64,000 bases of DNA, taken from the NCBI GenBank assembly GCA_023423045.1, contig JAFAGA010000052.1, positions 40,224-104,223 of the forward strand, in the 5' to 3' direction. Shown here piece after piece: positions 44,461 through 53,581 of the stretch; the first letter of the stretch is position 1, and every line of letters starts with the position of its first letter. Under the pieces are notes generated by a model, which was not told the DNA's origin, did not search any database, and worked only from the letters and a program-made list of their open reading frames with translations. Origin of the DNA: Bacillota bacterium. Its GTDB lineage: Bacteria; Bacillota; Clostridia; Lachnospirales; Lachnospiraceae. The translations under genes and the position numbers were made by a program.

Positions 44461-44580
44461 TGATAGAATGTCTACCGACATTCTAATATAAACACTTCGT
44501 ATTTATATTATGGCACTTCGTGCCATAGATGCGCACTCGCTATGCTCGGCGCTGATAGAATGTCTACCGACATTCTATCA
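44461..44580 (-). repeat. Palindromic leader element, copy 2 (upstream of B12-radical SAM gene)
   Basis: The right end is a perfect 28-bp palindrome with arms TGATAGAATGTC around TACC (44553-44580). The left end carries the same palindrome (44461-44484). Between them are hairpins TGGCACTTCGTGCCA (44511-44525) and a core GCGCACTCGC...CTCGGCGC (44531-44552). It is a diverged copy of 28526-28634 and 56661-56787. Confidence 0.85.
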
Positions 44581-44799
44581 TAACCGCCCGCTATCCAGCT
44601 ACCTAATTTAGAAAAATTTAATATTCTATAATAATATAAAATTCCTTAAAACATCTTAATATAATCCGGGATATCCCTCATTTCCCAAAATAAGTTAAAT
44701 GCCCTTGTTTCCTGCTCCAGCCATATTGCCACCGATCAAAGGGAAGAATAAGAACACATATGCTGCGGCACAATAATTAAAATTCACAAAAAATCGCCG

Positions 44800-44841
44800 T
44801 GTCCATGTTGTCTGGACAGATTCGACACAATATGATATAAA
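44800..44841 (+). promoter_or_regulatory. Promoter of the DUF2156 gene with overlapping dyad
   Basis: TGGACA (44813-44818), 17-bp spacer, TATAAA (44836-44841). The -35 box is one arm of an inverted repeat TGTCCA/TGGACA (44800-44805 with 44813-44818), which could be an operator. Confidence 0.65.
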
Positions 44842-44884
44842 TATATGATGTACTTACATTACTAAATAGACTTAGGAGGCAATT

Positions 44885-45775
44885 ATGCTAACGTTTGATC
44901 CGATCACTGCTGATAATATTTGCAAAACAGCAGAATATTTCAAATATAAGATCAGCCGTACCAGTGATTATACCATTGGCGCCATGTATATGTGGCGGGA
45001 TTTCTATCAATCCAGCTTCACAATTTTCGATGATATGATTTTGTATAAAGTAAAGTTTTTAAACCGTACCTCGTTTACCTTTCCTGTTGGCGGCGGCTCC
45101 CTGCAAAAGGCAATGGATGCCATCCGGGAATACTGCCTGGAACAGAATATCCCCATGTGGTTTTGCACTGTTCCGGAGGAAGCAGTATCTATTCTGGTGA
45201 AAGAATACGGCGGAACACAGCCCTGTACCTCTAACCGCGATTGGGCCGATTATCTCTACCTTGCCAATGATCTGGCTGATATGGCGGGAAGAAGATTCAG
45301 CGGCCAAAGAAATCACATCAATAAATTCAAGAAATTATTCCCCGATTACTCCTATCACAGGATAACACCGGAAAATACAACAAGGGTCATCAACTTCTTA
45401 ATGGATTATGAAAAGAATCATGCAAAAGAGGCGTCCCTTGCTCAGGAGGAATTAACCCGAACCCTGGAACTCATCCCCTATCTCGAGAAATTCAAGCTGC
45501 CGGGAGCCTTCATCGAGGTTGACGGCGTTATTATTGCCATGTCCATCGGTGAAATCGTTAATGACACCCTGTACTGCCATATCGAGAAGGCCAACCGGGA
45601 TTATCCCGGCTCCTATCAGATGATAGTCAAGGAATTCTCCAGCGATATGAGAAACAGCTACGGCATCCAGTACATCAACCGGGAAGAGGATGTGGGTGAC
45701 TTGGGTCTGCGCACCTCAAAACTGTCCTACCATCCGGTTGCATTACTGGACAAATACTGCGTACTGATTCCTTAG
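44885..45775 (+). CDS. DUF2156 (lysyl-phosphatidylglycerol transferase-like) protein
   Basis: A 296-residue soluble protein of DUF2156, the domain found at the C-terminus of MprF, with a GNAT-like double fold. Segments include FSGQRNHINKFKKLFPDYSY and IEKANRDYPGSYQMIVKEF. It has no membrane part, so it is not a flippase; the related activity would transfer an aminoacyl group from tRNA. TTAGGAGG before the ATG supports the start. It converges with the CmpB-family gene (4-bp overlap of stops). Confidence 0.85.
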   Translation: MLTFDPITADNICKTAEYFKYKISRTSDYTIGAMYMWRDFYQSSFTIFDDMILYKVKFLNRTSFTFPVGGGSLQKAMDAIREYCLEQNIPMWFCTVPEEAVSILVKEYGGTQPCTSNRDWADYLYLANDLADMAGRRFSGQRNHINKFKKLFPDYSYHRITPENTTRVINFLMDYEKNHAKEASLAQEELTRTLELIPYLEKFKLPGAFIEVDGVIIAMSIGEIVNDTLYCHIEKANRDYPGSYQMIVKEFSSDMRNSYGIQYINREEDVGDLGLRTSKLSYHPVALLDKYCVLIP

Positions 45776-46200
45776 AAGAATTTATAATGGGGCTTCTCTT
45801 CCTTCATAATCAAATACCGGAGATAATCATCCAGTACAATGGCCGGCAAGGAAAGGAAGAACCAAAAGTTTGTATATAAAAGACAGATTTGCCCAAGAAA
45901 ATTATAGGGCTTATCAGAATAGTCCCACACGGCCAGATGCAGCCACAGGTTAACGATAACACCTACGATCAACTCAATCGCAGTTACAATCAACGCCGAG
46001 ACAGCCATCTGGCTGACGACGGACATATTCCAGGAATATATCTCGTTCAGCAAACCGATCAGAACAAAGCTAGTCCCTCCGGCAATCAGCATGGAAATAT
46101 GGGAATAACCCCGGCTTAGGATTTCAACTCCTCCATAGAGAAAGCCTCCGATCAGAAATAAAAAGGTATATTTAAGAAAGCGGTTATAAATCAGCAGCAT
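45772..46200 (-). CDS. CmpB-family (putative ABC permease) membrane protein
   Basis: A 142-residue integral membrane protein with four helices. It has the family pattern GGVEILSRGYSHISMLIAGG, then VTAIELIVGVIVNLWLHLAVWDYSDKPYNFLGQICLL. This is the PF06541 (CmpB/ABC_trans) type whose transport role is only predicted. ATG 46200 has GGGGAGG five bases upstream. No ATPase gene lies beside it, so the transporter name should not be taken literally. Confidence 0.78.
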   Translation of the reverse strand: MLLIYNRFLKYTFLFLIGGFLYGGVEILSRGYSHISMLIAGGTSFVLIGLLNEIYSWNMSVVSQMAVSALIVTAIELIVGVIVNLWLHLAVWDYSDKPYNFLGQICLLYTNFWFFLSLPAIVLDDYLRYLIMKEEKPHYKFF

Positions 46201-46338
46201 ACTTACCTCCCCAACACACAATATCTGCGTTCTGTCATCTCCATCCCTCGGTTTCAGTATGTGCAGAACCCTGGGAGATTATATCGGTTTTTGTTCCCTG
46301 GCAGAAACTCACAGCAGGCACTTCACCGGGCAGAAAAT

Positions 46339-46446
46339 AAAATATTGGCAGCAGACCAGCGCAAAAGAGGAACATGGCACTATGAGCTGATCTGCTGCCA
46401 ATATTTTCAGACAGTAAAAAAGGACAGTTATGGGACTGTCCTTTTT
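46339..46446. terminator. Two hairpins after ftsH
   Basis: A 17-bp perfect stem AAAATATTGGCAGCAGA (46339-46355 with 46391-46407, 35-base loop) precedes a 12-bp stem with A/T flanks (AAAAAGGACAGT, 46417-46428 with 46435-46446). The latter works as a bidirectional intrinsic terminator; on the minus strand it lies downstream of ftsH. Confidence 0.75.
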
Positions 46447-46651
46447 CGGAGAAGGTATTTTTGTTACTTATGGGGGTGTAGCAAAAACTATATAATGTAT
46501 TGGGGTTTACATACATAGTATAGCATGCTGTTCGACAAAAGTCTGCACAAACATTACAAAGTTTTTGTCACTATTTCGTCACTATGCACAACTCCATATT
46601 TTCATAATATGGCCAAGGAATCATCCATCAAATGACCGGATGTTTCCTTGT

Positions 46652-48496
46652 CTAAACTTCCGTGCCTGTTAAAACTTCTTTTGTATCAAATAATGCCTCG
46701 AACTCTTCTCTGGTAATACGTTCTTTCTCTATTAAAAGCTCGGCGCAGGCATCCAGCACATCCCTGTATTCTGTCAGGATACGCTTTGCCTCCCGGTAAC
46801 AGTCATCAATAATCGCTTTTACCTCATCATCAATGCGGTTTGCTATATTCTCGCTGTAGCTCCTGGTATGCGCCAAATCTCTGCCAATGAATACCTCATC
46901 GTCATCATAATCGTAATTCACCATACCAATCGCCTCGGAGAATCCATAACGGGTGATCATGGCTCTTGCGGTCTTGGTAGCAACCTTGATATCCTGGGAA
47001 GCACCTGTGGTGATATCGTCAAATATCAGCTCCTCCGCTGCTCTTCCTGCCAGATCTACAATGATCTCCTGACGCATCCTGCCCTTTGTATTAAACATCT
47101 CATCCCGTTCCGGAAGAGGCATCGTGAAGCCTGCCGCTCCGTTGCCGGTAGGTATGATGGATACCGTATAAACCGGTCCCACATCCGGCAGCACGTGGAA
47201 GAGAATGGCATGCCCTGCTTCATGGAAGGCGGTAATCCGCTTTTCCTTATCCGTAATGACCTTGCTCTTTTTCTCGGTGCCAATCCCGACCTTAATAAAG
47301 GATTTCTTGATATCTTCGCTGATAATAAAACTTCTATTCTCTCTGGCGGCATTAATGGCAGATTCATTCATCAGATTCTCCAGATCCGCACCGGTAAATC
47401 CGGCCGTCGTCTGGGCAACCTCTTTCAAATCCACGTCATCTCCCAGAGGCTTTCCTTTTGCATGGACCTGAAGAATTTCTTCCCGTCCCTTTACATCCGG
47501 ACGTCCTACGGTAACCTTACGGTCAAAGCGCCCCGGACGAAGTATGGCAGGATCCAAAATATCCACGCGGTTGGTTGCAGCCATTACGATAATACCCTCA
47601 TTCACACCAAAGCCATCCATTTCTACAAGCAATTGGTTCAGGGTCTGCTCCCTCTCGTCGTGGCCTCCGCCCATACCGGTTCCTCTGCGTCTTGCCACCG
47701 CATCAATCTCATCAATAAATACGATACAAGGAGAGTTTTTCTTCGCATCCTCAAACAAATCTCTTACACGGGAGGCGCCGACACCGACGAACATCTCCAC
47801 GAAATCAGAACCGGAGATCGAGAAGAAGGGAACTCCTGCCTCGCCTGCGACAGCCTTGGCCAGCAGGGTCTTACCTGTTCCCGGAGGGCCTACCAGCAGT
47901 ACGCCTTTAGGGATCCTGGCTCCTACCTGGATGTACTTCTTAGGTGATTTCAGAAAGTCAACGATCTCCTTCAGCTCATCCTTCTCCTCATCCAAACCGG
48001 CCACATTCTTAAAGGTCGTATTCTTATTCTCTTCCGTCGTCATCCTGGCACGGCTTTTACCAAAGTTCATGACCTTGCTGTTGCCTCCGCCGACGGATGC
48101 CTGATTGGACAGGAAGGAAAATAACACGATAATAATGATAAATACCAGAATATACGGCAATACCGATGTCAAGAACCAACTGGGCTTGGAAATCGGATGG
48201 GTCACCGGATCGAGCCCTGCCTCTGCGGCAATTGTTTCAACCTCTACGGTATCAAGCACATTAAAGCTGACACTCTTACCATCCTTTAAAGTAACGGTAA
48301 CATCTCCGGTCGGCACCTCTTCATTGGGATAGATATCGACGGATTTTACCTGGTTGTTTGATACATCATTCGCAAACTGCGCTTTCGAATACTCATCCTG
48401 ACCGCTTAACTCAATATTATTTGAAATATAAAATGTAGCAATCACAATGAGAAGGATGATGATATACCAACCATAACCTTTCATCTGTTTTCTCAC
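46652..48496 (-). CDS. ftsH: ATP-dependent zinc metalloprotease FtsH
   Basis: A 614-residue membrane protease. It has helices at about 9-26 and about 110-132, an AAA domain with GPPGTGKT (about 205) and the second-region-of-homology ATNRVDILDPAILRPGRFDR, and the zinc site HEAGH (about 425) with the distal Asp region. It degrades misfolded and regulatory membrane proteins. GTG 48496 has AAAGGAGG seven bases upstream. It is the last gene of the tilS-hpt-ftsH unit. Confidence 0.97.
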   Translation of the reverse strand: MRKQMKGYGWYIIILLIVIATFYISNNIELSGQDEYSKAQFANDVSNNQVKSVDIYPNEEVPTGDVTVTLKDGKSVSFNVLDTVEVETIAAEAGLDPVTHPISKPSWFLTSVLPYILVFIIIIVLFSFLSNQASVGGGNSKVMNFGKSRARMTTEENKNTTFKNVAGLDEEKDELKEIVDFLKSPKKYIQVGARIPKGVLLVGPPGTGKTLLAKAVAGEAGVPFFSISGSDFVEMFVGVGASRVRDLFEDAKKNSPCIVFIDEIDAVARRRGTGMGGGHDEREQTLNQLLVEMDGFGVNEGIIVMAATNRVDILDPAILRPGRFDRKVTVGRPDVKGREEILQVHAKGKPLGDDVDLKEVAQTTAGFTGADLENLMNESAINAARENRSFIISEDIKKSFIKVGIGTEKKSKVITDKEKRITAFHEAGHAILFHVLPDVGPVYTVSIIPTGNGAAGFTMPLPERDEMFNTKGRMRQEIIVDLAGRAAEELIFDDITTGASQDIKVATKTARAMITRYGFSEAIGMVNYDYDDDEVFIGRDLAHTRSYSENIANRIDDEVKAIIDDCYREAKRILTEYRDVLDACAELLIEKERITREEFEALFDTKEVLTGTEV

Positions 48497-48614
48497 TAAA
48501 CAACCTCCTTTATAACCATACTGGCAGAAGGCATGGTAACATCCCTTCCGCCGTTATGAACTCATGTTTAACCCTCCCACAAACCAGATTGGCAGCGGAC
48601 GAGCCGCCCGGGGC

Positions 48615-49136
48615 TTAATCTTCAACTACGCCCACATAGGGTAAATTTCTATAAAACTGATCATAATCCAGACCATAGCCTAATACAAATTCATCCGGTA
48701 TTACAAACCCGACATATTTCACATCCACGTCGGTAACTCTTCTGTCCGGCTTATCCAGCAGTGTGCAGATTTCCAGGCTCTTAGGAGCCCTTGTTCCCAG
48801 CAGATTCTTCAGATGGGCCAGCGTATGCCCGGAATCTATGATATCCTCAACAATGAGCACATTCCTATCCTGGATTGATTCATCCAGATCCTTTAAAATA
48901 CGAACTCTTCCCGAGCTGACAGTCTCGCTGCCATAGCTTGATACGGACATGAAATCCATGGTCACAGGGATGGTGAGCCGTTTTGCCAAATCACAGCTGA
49001 AAAATGCACTGCCCTTTAGAATACAGATTAAGTGAACGCTTTCTCCCGCATAATCCTTGCTGATCTGTTCGGCAAGCTCTATTGTCCTTTGATTAATCTG
49101 ATCCTCTGTTATCATCACTCTTATTTTATGCTCCAT
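48615..49136 (-). CDS. hpt: Hypoxanthine phosphoribosyltransferase
   Basis: A 173-residue purine-salvage enzyme that makes IMP/GMP from hypoxanthine/guanine and PRPP. The PRPP-binding motif is VLIVEDIIDSGHTL (about 92-105), preceded by LICILKGSAFF. Start ATG 49136 follows GGAGGAAAAGGATC and overlaps the tilS stop by 11 bp. This tilS-hpt-ftsH order is conserved in Firmicutes. Confidence 0.96.
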   Translation of the reverse strand: MEHKIRVMITEDQINQRTIELAEQISKDYAGESVHLICILKGSAFFSCDLAKRLTIPVTMDFMSVSSYGSETVSSGRVRILKDLDESIQDRNVLIVEDIIDSGHTLAHLKNLLGTRAPKSLEICTLLDKPDRRVTDVDVKYVGFVIPDEFVLGYGLDYDQFYRNLPYVGVVED

Positions 49137-50592
49137 GATCCTTTTCCTCCATACCAAACATTTTCATCAACAGTATTCTGCTTGTAGTCTCATCTACTTT
49201 ATACTTTTCACTTATCCTATCTTCTTTCCCTGCAATCCACATAATGTGGCTGCCATCGGCAATGAGAAGCCGGCTGTCCCTGAGCTGGCGCGGAATTTTG
49301 TGATCGATAAAATAATCTTTCAGCTTCTTATGTCCGCCGGAAGCACTAATCTGAAGGTAATCCCCTTCTCTTCGCACCCTTGCCTCAACAGCATTCTCTA
49401 TTTTATCATAATCAAACCATTTCGCACAACTACTTTTCGGTATCTGCAGATTATTTTTATGGCTTAGCAGCTCCGTTTCCACATAGATCATACCGGGTAT
49501 GATCTCCGTTCTCCCCGGTATATTAATCTTAATGGGTAGAAGCGATTCCTGCAAGCTATTTTCTGCAAAATATCCTTCCGGTCGACCCAAAGCCCCCTTA
49601 CGAAAGATAATGATATCGCCGTATTCCCGTCTGGCCGCAACCCGGCAGGGCAGATGCACCTGTTTTCCGCTCTGCTTATCCAGCAGGGACAGCACCGCTT
49701 CCACATGCTTTGCTTCCAGGTCCTTCTTGCTTCCGGACAGTTCTTCCAAAAGCAGGCGGATAATCCCCTTCTGAATCACGGTATGATCCTTTTGAAGCTC
49801 CCGTACATCCATCCGGTAATCCGCCCCTTCCTTCCTCACCAGGGCACGGGATCGACGGCGGATATTATCATTTACGTAATCCTCAATCTCACGAAGCGCT
49901 CCCGCCGCCTCCGTGATATTTTCAACACTCCGGGTATTAATCTCCGTGGAGGCATAGGCAAGAATTCTGTTACGTATCTTATTTCTGCTGTAATCCTCTG
50001 TCAGATTGGTAGAATCCGTAAGAAATTTTATTCCTTCCCTGCTAAGATATGCCTCAATCTCTGATCGGGTAACATCCAGCAGCGGCCGGATTAAAGTAAT
50101 CCGCTCAAAATCTTGCGAAAGGACCCTCGTCGCACCAATACCTGTCAGCCCCCGAAGGCTGCTTCCCCGAAACAGATGAAAAAGCACTGTTTCGGCATTA
50201 TCGTTTCTATTATGCGCAATTGCTATCTTATTACACCCGTAAGTTTTGCAAACCTTTAAAAACGTGTCATAGCGAACCTTTCGTCCCGCCTCTTCCTCGC
50301 TCAGCCCCTCCTTATCCGCAAGGGCACGCACATCATAATGAAAGCCCAGATACTCAAGCCCTTCCCTGCGGCAGAGCTCTCTGACATAGCTTTCATCCCT
50401 CATTGCTTCTTCACCGCGAATCCCGTGGTTAATGTGTACGATGATGAGTGACAGCTCATATTCCTTTTGCATGTATTTTAGCACATGCAAAAGACAGATA
50501 GAATCGGCACCTCCGGATACCCCCAGGACGATCCTATCCCCCTTCTTAAGCATATGGTGTTCTTCAATATAGGTTTTGACTTTGCAGATCAT
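49126..50592 (-). CDS. tilS: tRNA(Ile)-lysidine synthetase
   Basis: A 488-residue ATP-dependent enzyme that modifies C34 of the AUA-decoding tRNA-Ile. It has the PP-loop VSGGADS (about residue 25), the N-type domain, and a C-terminal TilS_C region (about 415-488, VRREGDYLQISASGGHKKLKDYFID). I placed the start at ATG 50592 (MICKVKTYIEEHHML), with AGGA close upstream; ATGs 7 and 19 codons upstream cannot be ruled out. Confidence 0.93.
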   Translation of the reverse strand: MICKVKTYIEEHHMLKKGDRIVLGVSGGADSICLLHVLKYMQKEYELSLIIVHINHGIRGEEAMRDESYVRELCRREGLEYLGFHYDVRALADKEGLSEEEAGRKVRYDTFLKVCKTYGCNKIAIAHNRNDNAETVLFHLFRGSSLRGLTGIGATRVLSQDFERITLIRPLLDVTRSEIEAYLSREGIKFLTDSTNLTEDYSRNKIRNRILAYASTEINTRSVENITEAAGALREIEDYVNDNIRRRSRALVRKEGADYRMDVRELQKDHTVIQKGIIRLLLEELSGSKKDLEAKHVEAVLSLLDKQSGKQVHLPCRVAARREYGDIIIFRKGALGRPEGYFAENSLQESLLPIKINIPGRTEIIPGMIYVETELLSHKNNLQIPKSSCAKWFDYDKIENAVEARVRREGDYLQISASGGHKKLKDYFIDHKIPRQLRDSRLLIADGSHIMWIAGKEDRISEKYKVDETTSRILLMKMFGMEEKDHGA

Positions 50593-50756
50593 TCTTTCCT
50601 GTCCCGCCTTCATGTTCCATGAGATCTCCGCACCTTTTGATGCTCCCATGCCTGCCCCGGGACTTCCCTCACTGATAATAATAGCATTCTAACCCTTTTG
50701 CTCTTATATTTCAATCCAATCTTTTTATTATATCCTTATTTTAGTTACAATTCAGT

Positions 50757-50962
50757 CTGAAATGTCATTAAATTAAGCACGTGGCATCCCGTCTCCTTTT
50801 TACTTGCCTTTCCTTCGCACGTTCAGAACGCTCCGCTTCACAAGATGCGCAAATCTAACCTTCTCCACATATACCTATGAGGAGGATTACATAGGTTAGA
50901 TTGGCCGGCTCTGTCCAAAAAGGAGGCAGGATGCCACGTGCTTAATTTAATGACATTTTCAG
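50757..50962. repeat. 206-bp element with long inverted arms
   Basis: Left arm 50757-50801 and right arm 50917-50962 are inverted copies (CTGAAATGTCATTAAATTAAG... to ...CTCCTTTTT), with one indel and two mismatches. The 115-bp core contains a nested stem AATCTAACCT/AGGTTAGATT (50852-50861 with 50893-50902). It ends 9 bp from the spoIIE stop, between spoIIE and tilS. Confidence 0.8.
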
Positions 50963-50970
50963 GCCACGGC

Positions 50971-53250
50971 TTATTTTAACCAGATTCCTGCCGTTATTAC
51001 CGTCATGTCGTCCATGGGCACAAAATTACTCTGAGACAGGGTCCGCTCCAGAATGCGATTGGCGATCTCCTGGGGATTCGCGCTCCTAATTTCCAGCAGC
51101 ATCTGTTCAAGGAAGGCCTCCTTCTTCTCACCGGGAATACAGTCCAGCACACCGTCTGTCAACAGTACGATGATATCTCCCTCATACAGCTTCTTTGTCA
51201 CAGTATCATAGTCCACATTGCCGAACATCCCAATAGGGAGTGTTGTCGATGCAATTGTCTCCACCCAGTCGCCCCGCTTGATGAAGGTGGCTGCAGCGCC
51301 GATTTTGATAAATTCGCACATGCCGGTGAACAGATTGATAATGCTCATATCAATGGTAGAGAAGGTCTGCTTGTCCGATTTAAGCACCAGGCTGGAATTA
51401 ATCAGCTTGATGGCTGTCTCCGCCTTGAATCCGGCCTCAATCATCTGCTCCAGAAGGGACATGACCGTCTCACTTTCCTCCCCTGCCTCCTGACCGGTCC
51501 CCATGCCGTCGGACAGGGCAATCATAAACTCTCCGCTTTCCAGGCGAAGGATAGAGAAATTATCTCCCGATACGCTCTCCTTTCTTGCCCTGGCAACTCC
51601 CGTCAATACCTTGAACTTAGTGTCTTCCATAAAGCAATAATTATCGTAATCTTTTGCTATTACGGACTTTGAGCTCTGGGACGGTGCCATCCGTATTCCC
51701 ATTGCCTCAGAGACATACACGGCCGCTTCCTTGACCGTAATGCATCTTCCTCCCCGGCAGGCAGCGCTCAAATAAACCTCCTTGCGCTTATCCTCCCTCT
51801 CCAATATCGTGATATCCTTTACTGCTACATGCTCAGATTTGAGCCTGCGGATTACCTGCTCCTCTTCCGCTCTGGATACCTGCGCCGCCTCATAGATCTC
51901 ACCGGTAATATCCTGAATCACACCGGATACCTCCCTAAGCTGCTCTGCAATCACCTCCCGGCTCTCCGAAATTCTGCTCTGCCAGATATGATTTAGCTTT
52001 GCGATCTCAAATCCCCGATTTGTCTCGCTTATAAAATCCTCCACACTGATGCAGCTGTCCAAAAAATGAATCGGAACATCCTCCTTCGAAATTCTTCCCT
52101 TTTTTTCAGCAACATCAAACATCATGCTGGCCGCCTGATAGGTCTGCCCGTAGCTCTTCTCCCAACAGGAGGTGCACTGCTGGCAGTCCTTGCATAGTTT
52201 CTCGGAGATCTCCTCAAAGATATGATTGATTTCCTTCTGCTTCAGTCTTGTCTGCTTCTCTGTTATGGTATCCAGAGTCTTGGACAATTTTAAGAAAGAC
52301 TCAGCAAAAATTTTCATTCGAAGCCTTGCAATTTTCTTTAGATTCTGAGCCGCAAGCTGCTCCTGGCGTCCGGTTCCTCCGGCCGCATCGACGCGGTAGA
52401 TCATGCTCCCCGGAAGGAAAAGAAATACCATGACTGCAGACAGCAGCGCCCCGATCTCCTTAAGGCTAAGCTGCATCTGTTCATTCAGAAATCCCATGGC
52501 GGAGGCTGCAATAAGATATACCGCCCCACAGGGAAACCGCCCCATTTCACGGAACACGGCTGTAAGAATACTCATCATGGTGAATATCCCGATATCCGCG
52601 GCGGAGGCTCCTCTCAGGCTCAGCGCAAATCCGCAGAGGGCCGCTGTTATAGTGCCCTGTCCCGCACCGTATTTATAAGTAAAATACAAAATGAGAAAAT
52701 AGGCTGCCGTCTGAGCCGGCGCCAGATAATCACTATTTAATTCAGGAATTGCATACAGCAATACCGCAACGGTCAACGCCATACTGACCATCTGCTCATT
52801 ATTCATCCGGGTACCCTTTCGGGCTTCCAGCAAATAATCAATTCCCTGCCGGAATATCCCTGCAGAGATAAAGGCAATCAATCCTTCCAGCAAGGCCATA
52901 ATCACATAATGACCGGCCGGCCCCCCAGCCGTAACCTCCATCAGGGAGAAAAGAACCAGGGCCGTACAGGGCAGCAGATACAAAATGGTTTTGGGCAGCT
53001 TCTTATCCTTGAACAGAGGGGTTTCCATAATAATCACAGAGGTAACCAACGTAAGTGAATACTTCAAGATTCCCGTAGTCCCCATACTGGTCACTATACC
53101 GATAAATGCCGCGGCCAGGGCCCAGCCTCCTCCGCTCCCGGCAAGATATGCCGCCGTAAAATAACCGATTGCTAATGGATTCATAGAATAAAAGGCTGCT
53201 CTGGCAACCAAGATACCGATCAGATGAATTAATACCCTTTTTCTTTTCAT
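50971..53250 (-). CDS. spoIIE: Stage II sporulation protein E
   Basis: A 759-residue sporulation phosphatase that dephosphorylates SpoIIAA to activate sigma F at the asymmetric septum. Residues about 1-300 hold around ten membrane helices. A regulatory region (about 300-540) follows, including paired cysteines CKDCQQCTSCW, then a PP2C-type domain (about 550-755) with LSDGMGTGQEA and VLLTDGVLD metal residues. ATG 53250 has AAAGGGAG 11 bases upstream; the frame is open 27 codons further without support. Its presence indicates a spore former. Confidence 0.97.
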   Translation of the reverse strand: MKRKRVLIHLIGILVARAAFYSMNPLAIGYFTAAYLAGSGGGWALAAAFIGIVTSMGTTGILKYSLTLVTSVIIMETPLFKDKKLPKTILYLLPCTALVLFSLMEVTAGGPAGHYVIMALLEGLIAFISAGIFRQGIDYLLEARKGTRMNNEQMVSMALTVAVLLYAIPELNSDYLAPAQTAAYFLILYFTYKYGAGQGTITAALCGFALSLRGASAADIGIFTMMSILTAVFREMGRFPCGAVYLIAASAMGFLNEQMQLSLKEIGALLSAVMVFLFLPGSMIYRVDAAGGTGRQEQLAAQNLKKIARLRMKIFAESFLKLSKTLDTITEKQTRLKQKEINHIFEEISEKLCKDCQQCTSCWEKSYGQTYQAASMMFDVAEKKGRISKEDVPIHFLDSCISVEDFISETNRGFEIAKLNHIWQSRISESREVIAEQLREVSGVIQDITGEIYEAAQVSRAEEEQVIRRLKSEHVAVKDITILEREDKRKEVYLSAACRGGRCITVKEAAVYVSEAMGIRMAPSQSSKSVIAKDYDNYCFMEDTKFKVLTGVARARKESVSGDNFSILRLESGEFMIALSDGMGTGQEAGEESETVMSLLEQMIEAGFKAETAIKLINSSLVLKSDKQTFSTIDMSIINLFTGMCEFIKIGAAATFIKRGDWVETIASTTLPIGMFGNVDYDTVTKKLYEGDIIVLLTDGVLDCIPGEKKEAFLEQMLLEIRSANPQEIANRILERTLSQSNFVPMDDMTVITAGIWLK

Positions 53251-53446
53251 AGTCTTTCTAACTCCCTTTCCAGTCCTCAAGATGATGATCGTGTTGTAAT
53301 TATAGGCAGGGGATTTTAAAATCTTTGTCAAAATAACAGCTTCAATTTAAAAAACTTTTTGACAAGATTTCCTTCAAAAAGGTGATATTCCCGAATGCAG
53401 GGGGATAATTCAGATTAAGACCATGACAAAAACGAAAGAATCAAAT

Positions 53447-53472
53447 CAGGGAGCTGCATTTGCAGCTCCCTG
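53447..53472. terminator. Hairpin upstream of spoIIE
   Basis: A perfect 12-bp stem, CAGGGAGCTGCA with TGCAGCTCCCTG and a TT loop. It lies between the tRNA and spoIIE, in front of the hairpin-unit array. It may terminate read-through from the tRNA side. Confidence 0.5.
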
Positions 53473-53478
53473 ATAATA

Positions 53479-53580
53479 CAACGGCAGGTGGAAACCACCT
53501 GCCTTATGTTTGCAACGACAGACGAAAACCACCTGCCTTATGTTTTGCAACGACAGGCGCGCTCCACCTGTCTTAAAAAA
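53479..53580. repeat. Three tandem hairpin units (CAAC...CTTATGTT)
   Basis: Units at 53479-53512, 53513-53547 and 53548-53580, 33-35 bp each, start CAAC. Two end CCTTATGTTT; the third ends CTTAAAA. Unit 1 forms the hairpin GGCAGGTGG-AAA-CCACCTGCC (53483-53503); the other stems are degraded. Related to 40736-40807. Confidence 0.75.
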
Positions 53581-53581
53581 T

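Noticed and set aside
46235..46516. 93-codon frame between CmpB gene and ftsH
   Set aside because: It covers two strong hairpins including a terminator; coding capacity is coincidental.
46868..47947. Long plus-strand open frame antisense to ftsH (359 codons)
   Set aside because: It lies wholly within ftsH on the other strand, has no ribosome site, and its protein looks like random translation (Cys/Arg/His-rich). ftsH is certain from its motifs.
53479..53580. Possible CRISPR array upstream of spoIIE
   Set aside because: Units abut with no spacers, vary in their stems, and no cas genes are present.
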